Below the pieces are notes generated by a model. That model was not told the DNA's origin. It ran no database searches and saw nothing but the letters and a program-made list of their open reading frames with translations. A stretch of 64,000 nucleotides of DNA from assembly GCA_003013855.2 (NCBI GenBank), contig PVNU02000868.1, forward strand, positions 496,001 through 560,000, read 5' to 3'. The DNA is from Liriodendron chinense. Lineage: Eukaryota; Streptophyta; Magnoliopsida; Magnoliales; Magnoliaceae. The position numbers and the translations under genes were made by a program. Of the stretch, positions 45,075 through 57,762 are shown one piece after another; position 1 is the first letter of the stretch; each line of letters begins with the position of its first letter.

Positions 45075-46600
45075 TGTAGACACCCCACCTTCAGCTACAT
45101 TGTTGGTAGAGATAGCTGGAAGAATGGAGGACCATACCCCCAAACCCCAAGTCCAAACTCAGCCAAACTCACCCTTGTAAGCCCCATTCCATAGCCCAGT
45201 TCAAGCCTGAATCCAGTCAACGCAGTCCTAAACATCACCCTGAAAAACCCCCCATAAGAAAAGCCAATCAAAAAATCCTAAAAAAGTCAAACCCACTGAG
45301 TCAACCCACTGAGTCAACCCGCTGAGTTAACCCGCTGAGTCAACCCGCTGAGTCAACTCGTCGAGTCAACCCGTCGAGTCAACTCGCTGAGTCAAACCAC
45401 CGAGTCGACCCGCTGAGTCAACTCACTGAGTCGACCCAGCGAGTCAAACAGCAGCCCCGAGGGAGCGACCGTACCTCGCTGGAAATCAAGGAACGGCCGT
45501 ACGGGCGGCCCATAGCAGGCCGCCCAAAAATAATTACGCAAAATGCCACTGCCCGCTGCTATAAATATCCCCCTCCCCTTCTCATTTCAGCATCCCTTCA
45601 AGTCCATTCAACCCGAGTGCGGTCCGAGTCCTCCTTCACCCCTTAGCCCATTTTCCCACCAAGGAGAGCCCGAGTGAGGAGAGCCCAACCCTGGTTCAGC
45701 CCAGCCTGACCACTGGTCCAAGTCTCCCAAGCCATACAAGTCTTGATCCAGCCACTCGAAGCCAACCCTTGCGACACCTCCGTCCATCCAGCTACTCTTT
45801 TTCCAGCATCATCTCATTTGCATCTAGCATAAGTGCAACATTTACTTTTCTTCCAACCCCTTGCTTCACTGTAAGCACCTTGATTATTCAAGCACACTAC
45901 ATATGTCTTAAATTAAGCACCTGTCAGTTCGAGCGTATGCTCTGGGCTTGCCCGTTGTTGGAACTTGCCCATCAGAAACTCTTACTGTTCAGACCTGCAT
46001 TCATGCTTCACTATAAAGCACCTTGATTATTCAAACACACTGCATACGTCTTAAATTAAGCACCTGTCAGTTCGAGCGTATGCTCTGGGCTTGCCCGTTG
46101 TTGGAACCTGCTCATCAGAAACTCTTACTGTTCAGCCCCGCATTCATGCATCATGTCATCTATGAGAATGTACGAGGATTAAAACCGACTTTCAAGTATT
46201 AGTTCAATTCTGTGAAGTAGAGACCGTACTTCGGTACGGGCAGTGTGTGGGGTGCTTAACCTCTTCCCACCCTGTAACCGTGATCCCTTACCTTGAATCT
46301 TTGGCCGCAGATCAAAAGGAGTTATTTTAGAGGAAAGGATCTTCGGATCCCCTTCTCTAACGTTTCTACGGGGTCTAGCCGATTGTAGATTCGAAGTAAC
46401 TGGCTAGTGGCGACTCTGGTCTTATATAAACTCATTTAAACACATCCAGCTTCACACGACAACCATACAAAGCCCTCGAGAACGAGGCAAGCCAGTGGCA
46501 CAAACGGCGATTCGCACTCACGCATCCTCCTCTCCTTCTTTTCCCGAAAGGGGAAGGGACGAGAACGTCGTGTGGGGGCACGAAACGGCGAGGGTCCACA
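45075..46600 (+). repeat. 3' LTR of the Tat element
   Basis: 1526 bp, colinear with 22514-24052, with scattered substitutions and a shorter 15-bp array. TATAAATA is at 45560-45567. Followed by the duplication GATAG. Confidence 0.95.
45291..45449 (+). promoter_or_regulatory. 15-bp TGAGTCA array, 3' LTR
   Basis: Same array as at 22729-22900 with one unit fewer; six exact TGAGTCA. The motif is better preserved than the spacer bases between the two LTRs. Confidence 0.6.
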
Positions 46601-46605
46601 GATAG

Positions 46606-47797
46606 GATACCCTTATTAAAGTTTCTTAGAATAACCCCATTAACAACGTAGAAGGGTTAGATTCCGCTAAACTCAAAGATTTATGATAATTACAAAAATG
46701 CCATTGGATAATTTAAGTTAAACTACCATTTTTAAGTATACTAACTTTCAGCGATCATAATGACATAAAACCTTAAACTTAAGCTTTTGGACACATTTTA
46801 GCCGCACATGTCGAATTTCAGTCCTTCGATCATCCTACAAATGCCCTAATCAGAAAATGGATCATAAGTGGGCCACCCGATCTTGGATCTGTCCCAATTT
46901 TTGTGTCAACGCCTAAAATCGTGTGGCTCACCTGCTGGATGAAGTGGATTTAATATATACATCATCGTGAGGCCCACGTGCGTCACATGCACGTTTAGTG
47001 CACGGTCAAACGTTTGACCGAGCACCCACGAGCCCAAGACAGAAATTTCCGTCCTTCCTCCCGCTACCCTCTCCACTCCTCACCATGTGAGCCCCGTTTC
47101 AATAATCCAAACCATCCAATCTCCCTGGAACCATCACAAACCTAGTCATATCAAATAGTTTCTTGTTTCATCGTAAATTAAAGACGATCTCTCCTTCCTT
47201 CTCAACCATTGGAAACTCGGATCCTTCAATCTGGGAATCATCTTCGCATGGGAAGCTAGGGATGCTTCTAGATGATCCTTATGATCCCTCCAAGCTAACC
47301 AACTTGTAGAATTCCCTCCAAAATCGAGCTTTCTAAAATTTTATGGATTTTTCTCTAAAATCTTCTCTTGTGCAAGAGATCTATCAAACGTCTATGGAAC
47401 CTTAGTTTGTGATCCCACCTACCTAAATGGACTAATCTAAACCCATCCTAGGTGTCCGATCGTCAGATAAACCGTCCATTTGCGACTTTCTAGTTTCATC
47501 ACCTTTCTTTCCTTAAAACTTCACACCGACCATTTGATCGCGTGTGGGCCCCATTTTAAAATCTACCATATCCATTTTGTGTCCTATACTTATCATAGCT
47601 CATGTCTAAAATCTCATTTTCATTCGTTGTGGTACACTTTCCAAATCCAGCCCGAAATCTCACTTTAAACCGCACCTTATCGCATCTCGCTCATAAGCAG
47701 CCACGTGTAACACCTTCTAACCTTAGAATTCAACCCTCCTAACCTAATTAAAGTCTTCTCACAGCAAGGGAGCCCTAATGCACGAATTTAGAGATAG

Positions 47798-47850
<53 letters not shown>

Positions 47851-48981
47851 TCGGTTGAGTTTCTCTGTTTTTCCAGTGACATGCTTAGCCCCTACGGCCT
47901 TCTATCGCGTCTGATCCATGAGGTGAGGATTTTCCTTTAAGTCTTTCATTAATAATGATATGATTATCCTAAGTTCCTTTTGTGACATATGACGTTATTT
48001 TGTTTTGAATTGTTGATCCATATAACATGAAGATTACTGTAAGATTTATAATGATTATCAGTAAATAATGATGTGATGTCGTCTTTGAATTTTTGAATAA
48101 GAAGCATGTGTATTTTTGTCATTTATTTTTGTGAAAGCTATGCATTGATTCTCTTGATTTATGTTCTACAAGTGATATTGGCTTTCATGTTATTATATGC
48201 AATATGTGTGTAAGATCATTATGGGAATTTTCATTAATGTGCACCATTGTCCCTAAGTTGGTAAAATCACTTGATGTAGAGAGATGGAACCCATGAGAGG
48301 TGTCAATGATAGTAAGATATGTCTTAACTTGACTAAGAGAATGTAATAATTGTTTGCTAAGAGATCCTTACATGTATATGATATTTGGTTGGATCTATAT
48401 ACATTACATGAGTGTTTTAATGACTTTAGCCATGGCGTACAACATTGGCTTCTTCGAACATGACGGAATCATAAAATGGGACAATGAGTAGACAATAATG
48501 GTATACAAATTCTCATGAGCCGGGGTTGGTGCCATGGACACTAAACCCAAGTTGTTAGTCTATGCTGGGTTGTTTACAACTCCCCATAGTGATCATTTAA
48601 TCCTTTCAATATGGCTGGATGTGAAATTACTTAAATAAAGGTGAAACTAAAGTCATGCATTCACTTGGCTCCATGTGGTTGTACGGAATTGAGAATAGGC
48701 TAGAGCGTCCTACTTCTCCCGTACACTGTCACGTATAGACTTGGGCTATGAGCCTCCCCTTTCTCATGTGGTCGGGCAAAACTATGAGCTTGTGCATCCT
48801 AAGAACCTCTGGTAACTAGCGGCTAGCGTGAAGTCGTAACAGAGAGTCTCCCACTTCATGTATTGTGATTCTAACTAGGGTGCCTTAGCCAGAGCATGCA
48901 TTCCATGCATCGCATTAACAAAAAAATTTACTTAGTTGTTTTTATTTTATTAAATGATAATATCATGCTTGCGTTTACTCT
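46606..48981 (+). repeat. Middle part of the nested LTR 22396-51593
   Basis: Resumes after the GATAG duplication (GATACCCTTATTAAAG) and ends at the ACTCT site where a solo LTR is inserted. No reading frame of interest. It carries a (GA)n run at 47801-47846 and, around 46850-46990, a fragment of the fold-back repeat (GTGGGCCACCCGATC; GAGGCCCACGTG). Confidence 0.8.
47801..47846 (+). repeat. (GA)n microsatellite
   Basis: About 23 uninterrupted GA units inside the nested LTR. Confidence 0.95.
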
Positions 48982-51105
48982 TGTTAGGACTAGAAAATGA
49001 ACTCCAAGGGACATTTTTCTGAAATGTGGTGTTTTGTTGCTCTGGGGTTCTGAGTAATGGAAACATTCATAGACTATCACAAGCATTCACAAGTGTACAC
49101 GTGAAGAGATATCGTAAGGCGAATTTTATTCCAAAGATCCTGAGATCTTGTACATTCCAGGCCGTGATCTGGCACGAGCCCTTAATTACATCGAATGATC
49201 GATGACCCTTGATTAAAAGGCAAAAGACTAGTCAGCAAGGACTATAGTTTTAGAGTTTGTGATCGTAGAGAGCTGTATTTGTTTTGTTATGGACTGAACC
49301 ACCTTTGTATTAGTCGGATGTCTATGTCCCATGTTTTGGCCGGAGATCCGGGCTGAGACTATCAGGTTTTATGACTGGGAAGGATGACTCTGGGCCTGCG
49401 CCTGTCAATGTATGGATAGGTGACCTTGGGAAGTCCCTTCCACAGTTGTGTGTACCTGCGTAGCCCAACCGACGGATGCCGTTTGAATGGGTAGGGCATC
49501 GACTGTTGTGTCGTGGCAATTCATAACAATTGTTTTGTAGTGAATTGAAACTCTTTGGTATGGTTTATCGTGATAACCATAGCCCTGTTTGTCTTAGCTT
49601 TCGCCCAAATCGGATCACATCTTTACAGTAGATATGAATGATGACATATTTGCATAGTTCTAGATGCTGGCGGTGTCTTTCCGAGAAGTCATTTCATCTA
49701 TCATGTCGAATCAGGTCGAACCTCGAAGATGCACAATTCTGCTCATTTAGAGATCCTGAAATGTCCATTTGACCATTCTATTGCGTCCGGAACGTTCGAA
49801 ATACCCAAAATAGGCTCGAGCGGCACTTGAAAACACTTAAAATTGAGTCCGGTGCACCCATGAGCATGTTCTAAAATTGGCTGATTTTTTGGGTGCGTGG
49901 GACTTAATTTATGGGTGCGTTGGCTTCAACGCACCTTTAAACTAAATGCTTGATTTTTGTTGAATTTACGGATGCGTGGGGCAATTTTCAGGTGCGTTGG
50001 GGTCCAATGTACCCTGAAAATACAAGTCCGAATTATGTTGAATTTTCGGGTGCGTCGAGTTATTTTCGGGTGCGTGGGAGTCCAATGCACCTTTAAAATA
50101 CAAGTTCGAATTATGTTGAATTTTCAGGTGCGTCGAGCTATTTTCGGGTGCGCGCCCACACTTATGATTTTTTATAATCCGAACCTGCGGTGGTATTGGT
50201 CGGAGTGATCTTCCGGCGGATGATCGGAAAGGGATTCCGGTGACCAGGAAAGTTTTCCGGCGGTCGGAAAAAGATTCCTGCGAGGGTTTCCGACAGTAAA
50301 TCCCAAATACTCAAAGGATAATGGCTCTCTCTCTCTCTCTCTTAATCTGTTAATCCTGTACAAATGAACAGTGGGAGGGGTATTTATACCCGAAAATACC
50401 GGACAGCGTCCAATAAGAAGCTGCCACGTGTGACACATCCCATAAAGCCTTCGAAGCACCCCCAAATAGGCGTGTGGGAGCTCCGACGCACTCCAAAATG
50501 ATATTTTGAAAAGTGCTGATTTTATGGGCGCGTCGAGCTATTTTTGGGTGCGTTGGAGTCCAATGCATCCAGAAAATGCTATGCTGGTTCTTGACAATTT
50601 TATGGGTGCGTTGAGCGATTTTATGGATGCGTTAAAGTCCAGTACACCCTGAAATTGCAGTTTCGTATTTTCTGAATTTACGGACACGTCGAAGGTATTT
50701 TTCGGATGCGTCAAGCTATTTTTCGGATGCGTCAGAGCTGAAATACATCCCGAAATGCTTTTTGAATTTTCATGAATTTAAGGGTGCGTTGGACCGAATA
50801 AATGGGTGCGCTTGACGTACTCGTGTTTTGTAAAATTGAGTTTTGCAAAATGAAGGGCTTGTGGGGCCCGCTTCTTGGCGAATCGTCATGCACTGCTTAT
50901 CATAATTCATAAAGAAGGTGTCTGCCTGATTTTGGACGGTTTTGATCACGGTGATTCGTGGGGCCCACCGGAGAAAATGGCTAAGTACTGGATCCTTTGC
51001 AAATCTGGATATTTTCGGTGCGTCGAATGGTATTTTGTGGGATTTCCTGGAAGTACGTGCCCAGTTGATTTGTTTTAGAGGGTACTGACTTTTGGGACCC
51101 CAACA
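48982..51105 (+). mobile_element. Solo LTR (2.12 kb), TSD ACTCT, same family as 14817-16874
   Basis: Starts TGTTAGGACTAG and ends GGGACCCCAACA, with ACTCT at 48977-48981 and 51106-51110. It is colinear with the LTR at 14817-16874. It has one or two more units of the roughly 79-bp GGTGCGTCGAGCTATTTTCGG array (units near 49958, 50037, 50116). It interrupts the nested LTR. Confidence 0.9.
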
Positions 51106-51110
51106 ACTCT

Positions 51111-51593
51111 GTACCGTTATTATTATTCTTGATTGTCTTGGAGGGACTATTCCCCACTATGATAGTGTTTAACGCTATCCCAAATACAATTTAGATGATG
51201 CAGGTGAAGATTCAAGTATTGAACCCGATTTTCAAGGAGAAGAGTTCGATAGTTTGTATGATCACATGGAGGATGACGATGTTGGAGAAACTTAGTTGAT
51301 GTTTTCATTTATTAAATGTTTCTTTTGAGTAATTGATACATTTATGGAATTGTAGTAAGTCTTCCAGAGAAGACATGATTTGGTATTTTGATTAATTAGT
51401 ATGGATATTGGTTGGTTCCCTTATTTAAACATTGATAATGACATAGTAAGTTTGATAAAATAAGATGATAATTGTTTCCTTCATTGTGCTTGAATAGTAT
51501 ATTTCATTATTTGACAAATTAGTCATTCCATAAGTTACTTGGGAATTCGACGGTCGTGTTATACACGAGAGTCAAAAATCTCGGGTCGTTACA
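51111..51593 (+). repeat. Right part of the nested LTR 22396-51593
   Basis: Continues the LTR after the ACTCT duplication and ends CGGGTCGTTACA. Contains a short acidic open stretch (DAGEDSSIEPDFQGEEFDS-like, about 51200-51296) that ends in TAG and has no counterpart I can name. Confidence 0.8.
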
Positions 51594-53154
51594 CCCAAGC
51601 GTCGGGCCATATACTGCAGCATTTCCTAAAACTGTGCAGTCCATGGAAGTCTGTAAGTCGAAGACCCTCTGTTTCACCTCCTTGGCTCTCTGGTTCAACA
51701 GGTCGATTCTCTAGTTCACCTCCTTGGCCCTTTAGTTCACCAGGTCAACTCTCTTGTTCGCCTCAACGGCCTCTCGACGTGCCTTATTGACCCGATCCCT
51801 GTACTGTCCACAAGAGGGTGGGGGACCCCACAAGGTGGAGGGAGTAACTCCTACCCCCATCGTCCTCACATGGCCATGAGCATCTTCTCACATAACTTGG
51901 GAGAATACATCATTCCTAGCCATGTTGCTCTGGGAGCCCTCCGGCAGCTGGAATTCCCTTAGTGTCATCTCAGCCTATAAAAAATTAAATCCATTCAATA
52001 CTAACACAATTCGCAAAAAATAAAAACACTAAGTAATGATAAAATTGATTTTATGTTGACACGTATACTTACAATCAGATCTGTCGAAGCCCGATCTACA
52101 ACTATACGCGGGACAGCTCTGCTCCGGTCTCCTTCTCAACCTGTTAACAAGCATAAAATATTAAATTGTTGATAAATGAAAAAAAAAATTTATACATTTA
52201 TAAGTCATCAAAATTTACCTCAACGCGTTTCCTTGCAAAGCGCTTCGTGCCACAGGTGTGGGGAAGACCTTGCTTCGCACGGTTTGCTTTATTTATTTCC
52301 GATTTCATCTACATTAAATAATAAACTTTAGTAAACAGTTTAATATAATATGTTGTTCATATATACATTGAAATGAAATTATATATAGTTATTACTCTTA
52401 CCTTTCCCACTTCACTGGTCCAAAAGTTAACTAGCCAATCCCACTCCACCTGATCGACATTCGGATGGGCAGTTCATCTCCGCCTCAACCGGATCACATT
52501 GATGAGGTGTGAAGTGGAATGCCTTTATGTCTGACTTGTATTCCCTCCATCTCTTATTTAATGAGTTCATAACCCATCGCTTAGCTGCAGGAGGGACATC
52601 AAACATTTTCTGCACCCCATTTAAAAAGCAAGTGTTAAGATATGTATTCTTTGACGAAATAGAAAAAATTGATCAAATTGACAAAATTTAACTAATATAC
52701 CTTAACTGTCTGCCAAACTGTCTCTTTGTGCTCATTAGGCAGCCTCCTCCTATCAGACAAGCGAGGGGGAAGAACCATTCCCCAAGAATTGTCTAAGTTT
52801 CTTAGCCCATTCATCAATTGGTTGCCCAGTATTGTTCACTGAGACTATCATTAAAGGGGCCCCTTGGGGCCTATTCCAAAGGTCCTCGAGACGTGTCATA
52901 CCACATGCACGTCTCAGTGCTATGTCTGCTTGCCCTATAAAAATGTTTATAAGTGATTAATTAAATTTCATTGTCATAATATCATGCACACATAAATAAA
53001 TGTCATTTCTTACCAGCAGTGTGTATAGATCCCTGATCTGAAGGGATACTCGAGCCTGCATCTGCGACCCGAGGTCTACAGCCTCGTCATAATGTGATGG
53101 TTGTGGATCTGTAGTAGCAATGATGCCACTAGATCGTGCTCGTTTAGGAGCCAT
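51594..53154 (-). pseudogene. CACTA ORF2 (plant En/Spm-type, Transposase_24-like), decayed
   Basis: Reading leftwards: an exon starts MAPKRARSSGIIATTDPQ at 53154 and has a donor GCTG|GTAAGAAATG near 53013. The next exon (from about 52935) reads GQADIALRRACGMTRLEDLW then LMIVSVNNTGQPIDEWAKKL, which is the G-x-T...V-x-x-N-x-x-GQP pattern of this family. It shifts frame near 52790 and ends ETVWQTVK before another donor (AAG|GTATAT). A third exon (52615-52430) has KMFDVPPAAKRWVMNSLNKRWREYKSDIK (split here by its motif KRWREYKSDIK). The tail lies near 51600-51970, then at 22293-22395 beyond the nested LTR. Intron positions are approximate. It is the second, non-catalytic protein of CACTA elements; non-functional here. 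Confidence 0.7.
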
Positions 53155-54700
53155 CTGTAATGAAATTTATGGATAATACATACAACAACAAATACTAAAA
53201 TCGTCTTAGATTATGTACAAGTTTGGCCAAACACGAACAGAATTCAATAAGTCCACGCTTTCATTCATTTTATTCCACAAGTTCATTTTAAGTTGATTTC
53301 ATTTCAATGACAAGTTCATTCATTTCATTTCAAGGACAACTTCATTCATTCATTTCATGCAAGACGTTCATAATAGGGCTATGCACAGTTCGGTTGGTTC
53401 GGTTTTGAGGGGCGATACCCAAACAAACCGACTCAGTTGGTTTTGAATATTTAACAATTGAACCGAACCAATGTTTGTGTCCCGTCTGGATTGTTCTAAA
53501 ATTACGCCTTTTAGATTACATGGGCGTGTGTGTGCGAAAGCAATGAGAGCAACTAGTATTGTGGCTAAGTCCTAGAGGGGAGGGGGGTGATTAGGACCTT
53601 TTGAAATTCTTTTCACCTACTTAACAGTTTTAACAAATTAAACGAAGTAAGCAAGAACACTTCGGCTGTCAAGCCCTAAATTCGGTTCTCGACGTCCATT
53701 CGCCGTAACCCGAATTCAGAGGTGGTAGCCTCCGTAATACCCCGATCTTGGATCCTAACCTCACACGCCAGGTTCCGATCCTGGGATACCACAAGGAGGA
53801 TTTTAGGGTTTGAATTTTTTTTTTAAAACATGAGCATCACCATATGAGTACCATCAAAGACAAACACAATATTTCCACTAAGTCATTTCATTTATATACA
53901 GTACTGAAAGGTAAATACACAATACGTAAATATAAAAACTGTGCACAATCTGGCATCTCCTGCTACTACACTCCCAACTCCAACTCAATGTTGCTGATAC
54001 ACTCTGGTATAACCTGCAGCGTAACAAACGCGCATAAGCTTCAAACGAAGCTTTGTGAGTGCGCGTGTGCGTGCGGCAAGCATGATAAATATTAGAGTAA
54101 GCAGTAAAGCATGATGAGAAATCTAAACCAAAACTTAGCCTAATTAGGCTACACGATCATGTGATATGAATAACCAGCCTACCACAGCTATGCAAGCATG
54201 CAATACAGATAACTAGCCTGCCATGGCTATGCAAGCATGTAATACAGGTAACCAGCCTATCAAGGCTATATACTCATACTATGCAATGGCCTACAGGGCC
54301 TAATGCCACATGCAATGATCCAATGCATGTATGCAAATCACCACCTCTCAGTACAGTAGTCCAGATACAAACAGTCATATCGCGATCGCCCAAGCAATGC
54401 AGGACTCGGAACTGGTAGCTCGCCCAGTGTGGTAGCTCGCCCAGGCTTACAGCCCCGCCCACATCACACCCGCTCACGTCAGGACCGTTCCACACCATAC
54501 AGAACATCAGTCACAGTCACTGATACCAATACCATCTCTGAAACTGGAACATCACCGGGGTCTCACAGACCTCACTACTCACCAGTAGAATGCCAAAGCC
54601 TATCTGGTGCAATAGCGGACCTACTCACAGCTGGTCAAACTCAACCCACTTTGCCAACACTCTTCCGACAGGTTAGGTCAGACCTCCTTCCAAACTGACC
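53155..54700. other. Gene-free region right of CACTA ORF2
   Basis: Three near-repeats of TTCATTCATTTCATTTCAAGG occur at about 53280-53350. At 53374 TAGGGCTATGCACAGTTCGG looks like a hAT-type left end, with no mate found. CCTAGAGGGGAGGGGGGTGATTAGGAC at about 53571 resembles the CCTAGAGGGGGGGTGAATAGG block common in plant copia LTRs. CGTAATACCCCGATCTTGG at 53733 could be a decayed TGTAACACCCC LTR start. Between 54.1 and 54.3 kb a CCAGCCTACCA.GGCTATGCAAGCATGYAATACAG unit of about 55 bp repeats three times. Confidence 0.5.
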
Positions 54701-57700
54701 ACGTGCAGTGGAAAACACCGCAGTTTGGTATTCGGCATACTGGTGTATGATTAAACCAGCCGGTCCTTGAATGGAGCACCCACCTTGGTACCAACAGGAT
54801 CAGGAACTTTCACCTAGGGACATCTTTGGCATCCAGTTTAAAGATCACATATTTTCAGTGTTCTGCAAACCACGATGGAGCTGTGGTTGCAACGTAGTAA
54901 CCATGCTATATGTGGCACAGGCAGAAGGTGCGAAATGAAACCATGCATACAAACGTGGGATGACATGCCCGTGCAAGTCTCCAAATAGCACCATAAAACT
55001 ATAGGGTCTCAAATACAAAGTCACCGTCAACTGGTAATGAACTACACGACAATCGCGGCCGATCGCCAGTTGATACAAGACAATCAGATGAGCCAAGCAT
55101 TCATAATGCATGAGCCAAGCATTCAGTATGAGTGCCAATAAGTAGTCAATCTACCACGATGGCAATAAAGCAATCTAGTCCAACCTACTTGAGATATGAT
55201 TAAAATGAGGGGACACATATGAATGATCGAGTCATAGTGCGGGATGTCGCTAGCCAGGGAATCTCGCACCAAGGGCTACAAGGTATGCTAAGCTATTCCT
55301 ACCATACAGTGTAAGTCAAGATGATAGACTCCTGTCCTCGAATAGTCCCATACCTATTGGAGAGGTTTACGATAGAGAGCACGTGAATTACATTTGCGCG
55401 ACTACATCTCGAATGCTTTATGAATGCGTTTATGCCCTAGTGGTCCCCAACTAACAATGGTGATTCGGGATGCATACTCATTATATATGCATGGTGTTCG
55501 TCGAAGCATATAGTATAAAGATCACATATGAGTATTCCAACAACACTACGTGAGGCAACAGACATACAAAAAACATCGTAAAAAGATAATTCACTTATAA
55601 CATAAATAAACACAAAGAGATAGGACCCTAAATGGATGGTATACAACAACACAGATGGTCTAACAATTGAATGGTGTGGATTAACCTTCAACATTCAGAT
55701 AACCCGAATGGAAAGAAAAATGATTGAATACACTACCGACACATAAGAGGTAGAACCTACTTGAGCAGCAAGAGTAGAATACCCAAAATCATGCCGAGAC
55801 TAGTCCTGTAGTACAGTTGAGATAAACACAATAATGGTCCGTAAAAGGAATGTCATAGAACGGGTTGCAAGATAGACAGGTCATGACAGAGAATCATACA
55901 TGGTAGGGTAATCTGAGATAGATGGTCAATACGATGAGTTCCAAAAAGGGACGACAGGTCTAACCTCATACTGCAAGATAGGCTCCATATAATGGATGGC
56001 CTAGATGACATACTAACGTCGAGGATGAGCCCCACACTCGTCCTAAAGGTAAACGGACGGTGTGGATGAGATATACACGATATGGTAGTCTTTAATAGCT
56101 GGGTACGAGGGTAGGAGGGGTGAGTCATATGAGTATACAAGCTGAGTTACCAAGATCAATCAACATGGTGAGTTAACAAGGTGAATTGACAAGACGGTTC
56201 AACAGGGTGAGTTTAAGAAAGTAGCCCTATGACTTGGATTGAGCGAACTTTAGGGATTCCCATACATCCAGATCTATATGACCTTTCAATAAGGGTTTAC
56301 ACAACTAATCATCAAGGTGGATCCACGGGATGGACAACGCGGTCATTCGAACACGCACCCTAAGGTGGTCCCAAGGTCATCATGTACGAATCATGCTAGG
56401 GTCCATTCATTTGGATGGTTTGGATCAAGCACAAAATTAAGGTGCTCCTAATCGATGGGCAACATACATATCGCACCATAGTGACCAATGGCTGACGTGA
56501 ATAGAACACATGCATGACAAGGTGGACCCGTGGTTGGGGATAACTGCACAAAGGAGTGGGGAAGCCATATACATCAATGGGCCCCAACAGTTTGGGATCA
56601 ATCCGATATTTGTGCTTTCCCACTAATCAAGTGAGATGGCAACCAAACACCATGGTGGGGCCCGCACACCACACGTGTGAAACCCCACCCATGGCTGGGT
56701 GACCTATGCACAGGAAGAATGGCAAATAAACATAACAGATGGGTCCTATGAAGTTTCCAATGGTAGGCGTTCAACCGCCCTTATTTTCTACGTGCGACCC
56801 ACCCAACCCCTGCCAAGAAGAACAACAAGGTATACCCAACATTCATCAAGGTGGGACCCAAAGTTGGGCCCCATCACCTTTGGTTAGATGGATAAATAAA
56901 CATTACAATGGCCCCAAGGAAGGTTTCAAAAGTGGGCATCAATGACCTCTGTTTCCTACAATGTGGTCCACTTGTGGTTTGTATTTACCTCATTGAGCTG
57001 GCCCACGGCCCTAAAATAATATGGAAAAATAAATGGTCGGCATAGATAAAACAGATGCATCGTGGTGGGACCCACAGGGTAGGCCACGTGCTGGGCAGTG
57101 TGCCAAAGCACGCTGCTTGGAGCGTGGCACCCAAATGGGCTCCAAGAGTTTTGAATCAAACTGATATTTTTGCTTTCTCCTACATCCATATCCATGTGAT
57201 CTTACGAACAGGTTGGATGACAAATAAACATCACTGTAGGGCCTTGGAAGGTCTCAACGGTGGAAATCATTATTCCGACATGTTTCCTGTGGCATGGCCA
57301 ACCTGACATTTGGATATGCTTAGATTTTGGGCTCAGCCACTAAAATGAGCTGGAAAGGCATATGGACGAAATTAATAAAGCACATACATTCTAGGTGGGT
57401 CCCATGAGTGGGCCACCGGCTGGCTGCCCAGCCAGCCCACGGCTAGCACCCCCTTCTTTTTGTTTTTATTTTTTTTATCTTATTTTTTTATCAAGTGGGG
57501 CCCACAGAAGCTTTCGATCAAGCTGATATTTTTGCTTTCCCTTCCTGTGCACACGTGTGTGGACTTATGACCAGGTTGGATCTCAAGTAAACATCACGGT
57601 GGGCCGTAGGAAGGTCTCAACGGTCTGTCACTGTCCCCACTGTTTTCTCTCAAGTGGGGTCCACTGGAGATTTGGATATGTCACATTCTTCAGACCATGC

Positions 57701-57754
57701 CCTAAAACGATCTCCTCAAATGGATGGACGGTGTGGATATAGCACCCGCATCAT
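54701..57754. other. Gene-free, repeat-derived DNA
   Basis: No reading frame with a recognisable domain. From about 56.3 kb the sequence becomes a mosaic of the fold-back repeat, with words such as GGTGGGACCCA, AACAGGTTGGATGACAAATAAACAT, TGGTCCACTTG and GGAAGGTTTCAAxGGTGGG in both orientations. Confidence 0.55.
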
Positions 57755-57762
57755 GGTGGGAC

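Larger units (their letters stand above)
22514..46600 (+). mobile_element. Full-length 24.1-kb Ty3/gypsy element of the Tat clade, TSD GATAG
   Basis: LTRs at 22514-24052 and 45075-46600 both start TGTAGACACC and end GGGTCCACA. GATAG flanks it at 22509-22513 and 46601-46605. Order: LTR, PBS, gag, protease, candidate intron, RT, RNase H, archaeal-type RNase H, integrase, tandem repeats, two minus-strand plant-mobile-domain genes, further arrays, polypurine tract, LTR. The IDNGS protease motif, the CX2HX4HX4C knuckle and the second RNase H between RNase H and integrase place it in the Tat/Ogre group. Unlike Ogre, I see no extra ORF before gag. The LTRs differ by a few percent by eye. Confidence 0.95.
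22396..51593 (+). mobile_element. LTR (about 3.0 kb of its own sequence), TSD CCCAA, split by two insertions
   Basis: Starts TGTAACGCCCCAG at 22396 and ends CGGGTCGTTACA at 51593, with CCCAA at 22391-22395 and 51594-51598. Its own sequence is 22396-22513, 46606-48981 and 51111-51593. No coding region is found in these parts, so it is a solo LTR, related to the one at 18957-20898. It lies in the ORF2 of the CACTA element and hosts the Tat element (TSD GATAG) and a 2.1-kb solo LTR (TSD ACTCT). Confidence 0.85.
21384..53154 (-). mobile_element. CACTA (En/Spm) transposon, split by nested insertions; right end not found
   Basis: CACTACAACAGTG at 21384 is a CACTA-type terminus. It is followed by 0.65 kb of subterminal repeats and then by the 3' end of a minus-strand ORF2 that resumes after the nested LTR at 51594. 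The matching right terminus (ending TGTTGTAGTG) is not visible up to 64000. The end given is only the 5' limit of recognisable ORF2; the real end is either outside, deleted or too decayed. The TnpD-like transposase ORF is not seen. Confidence 0.75.
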
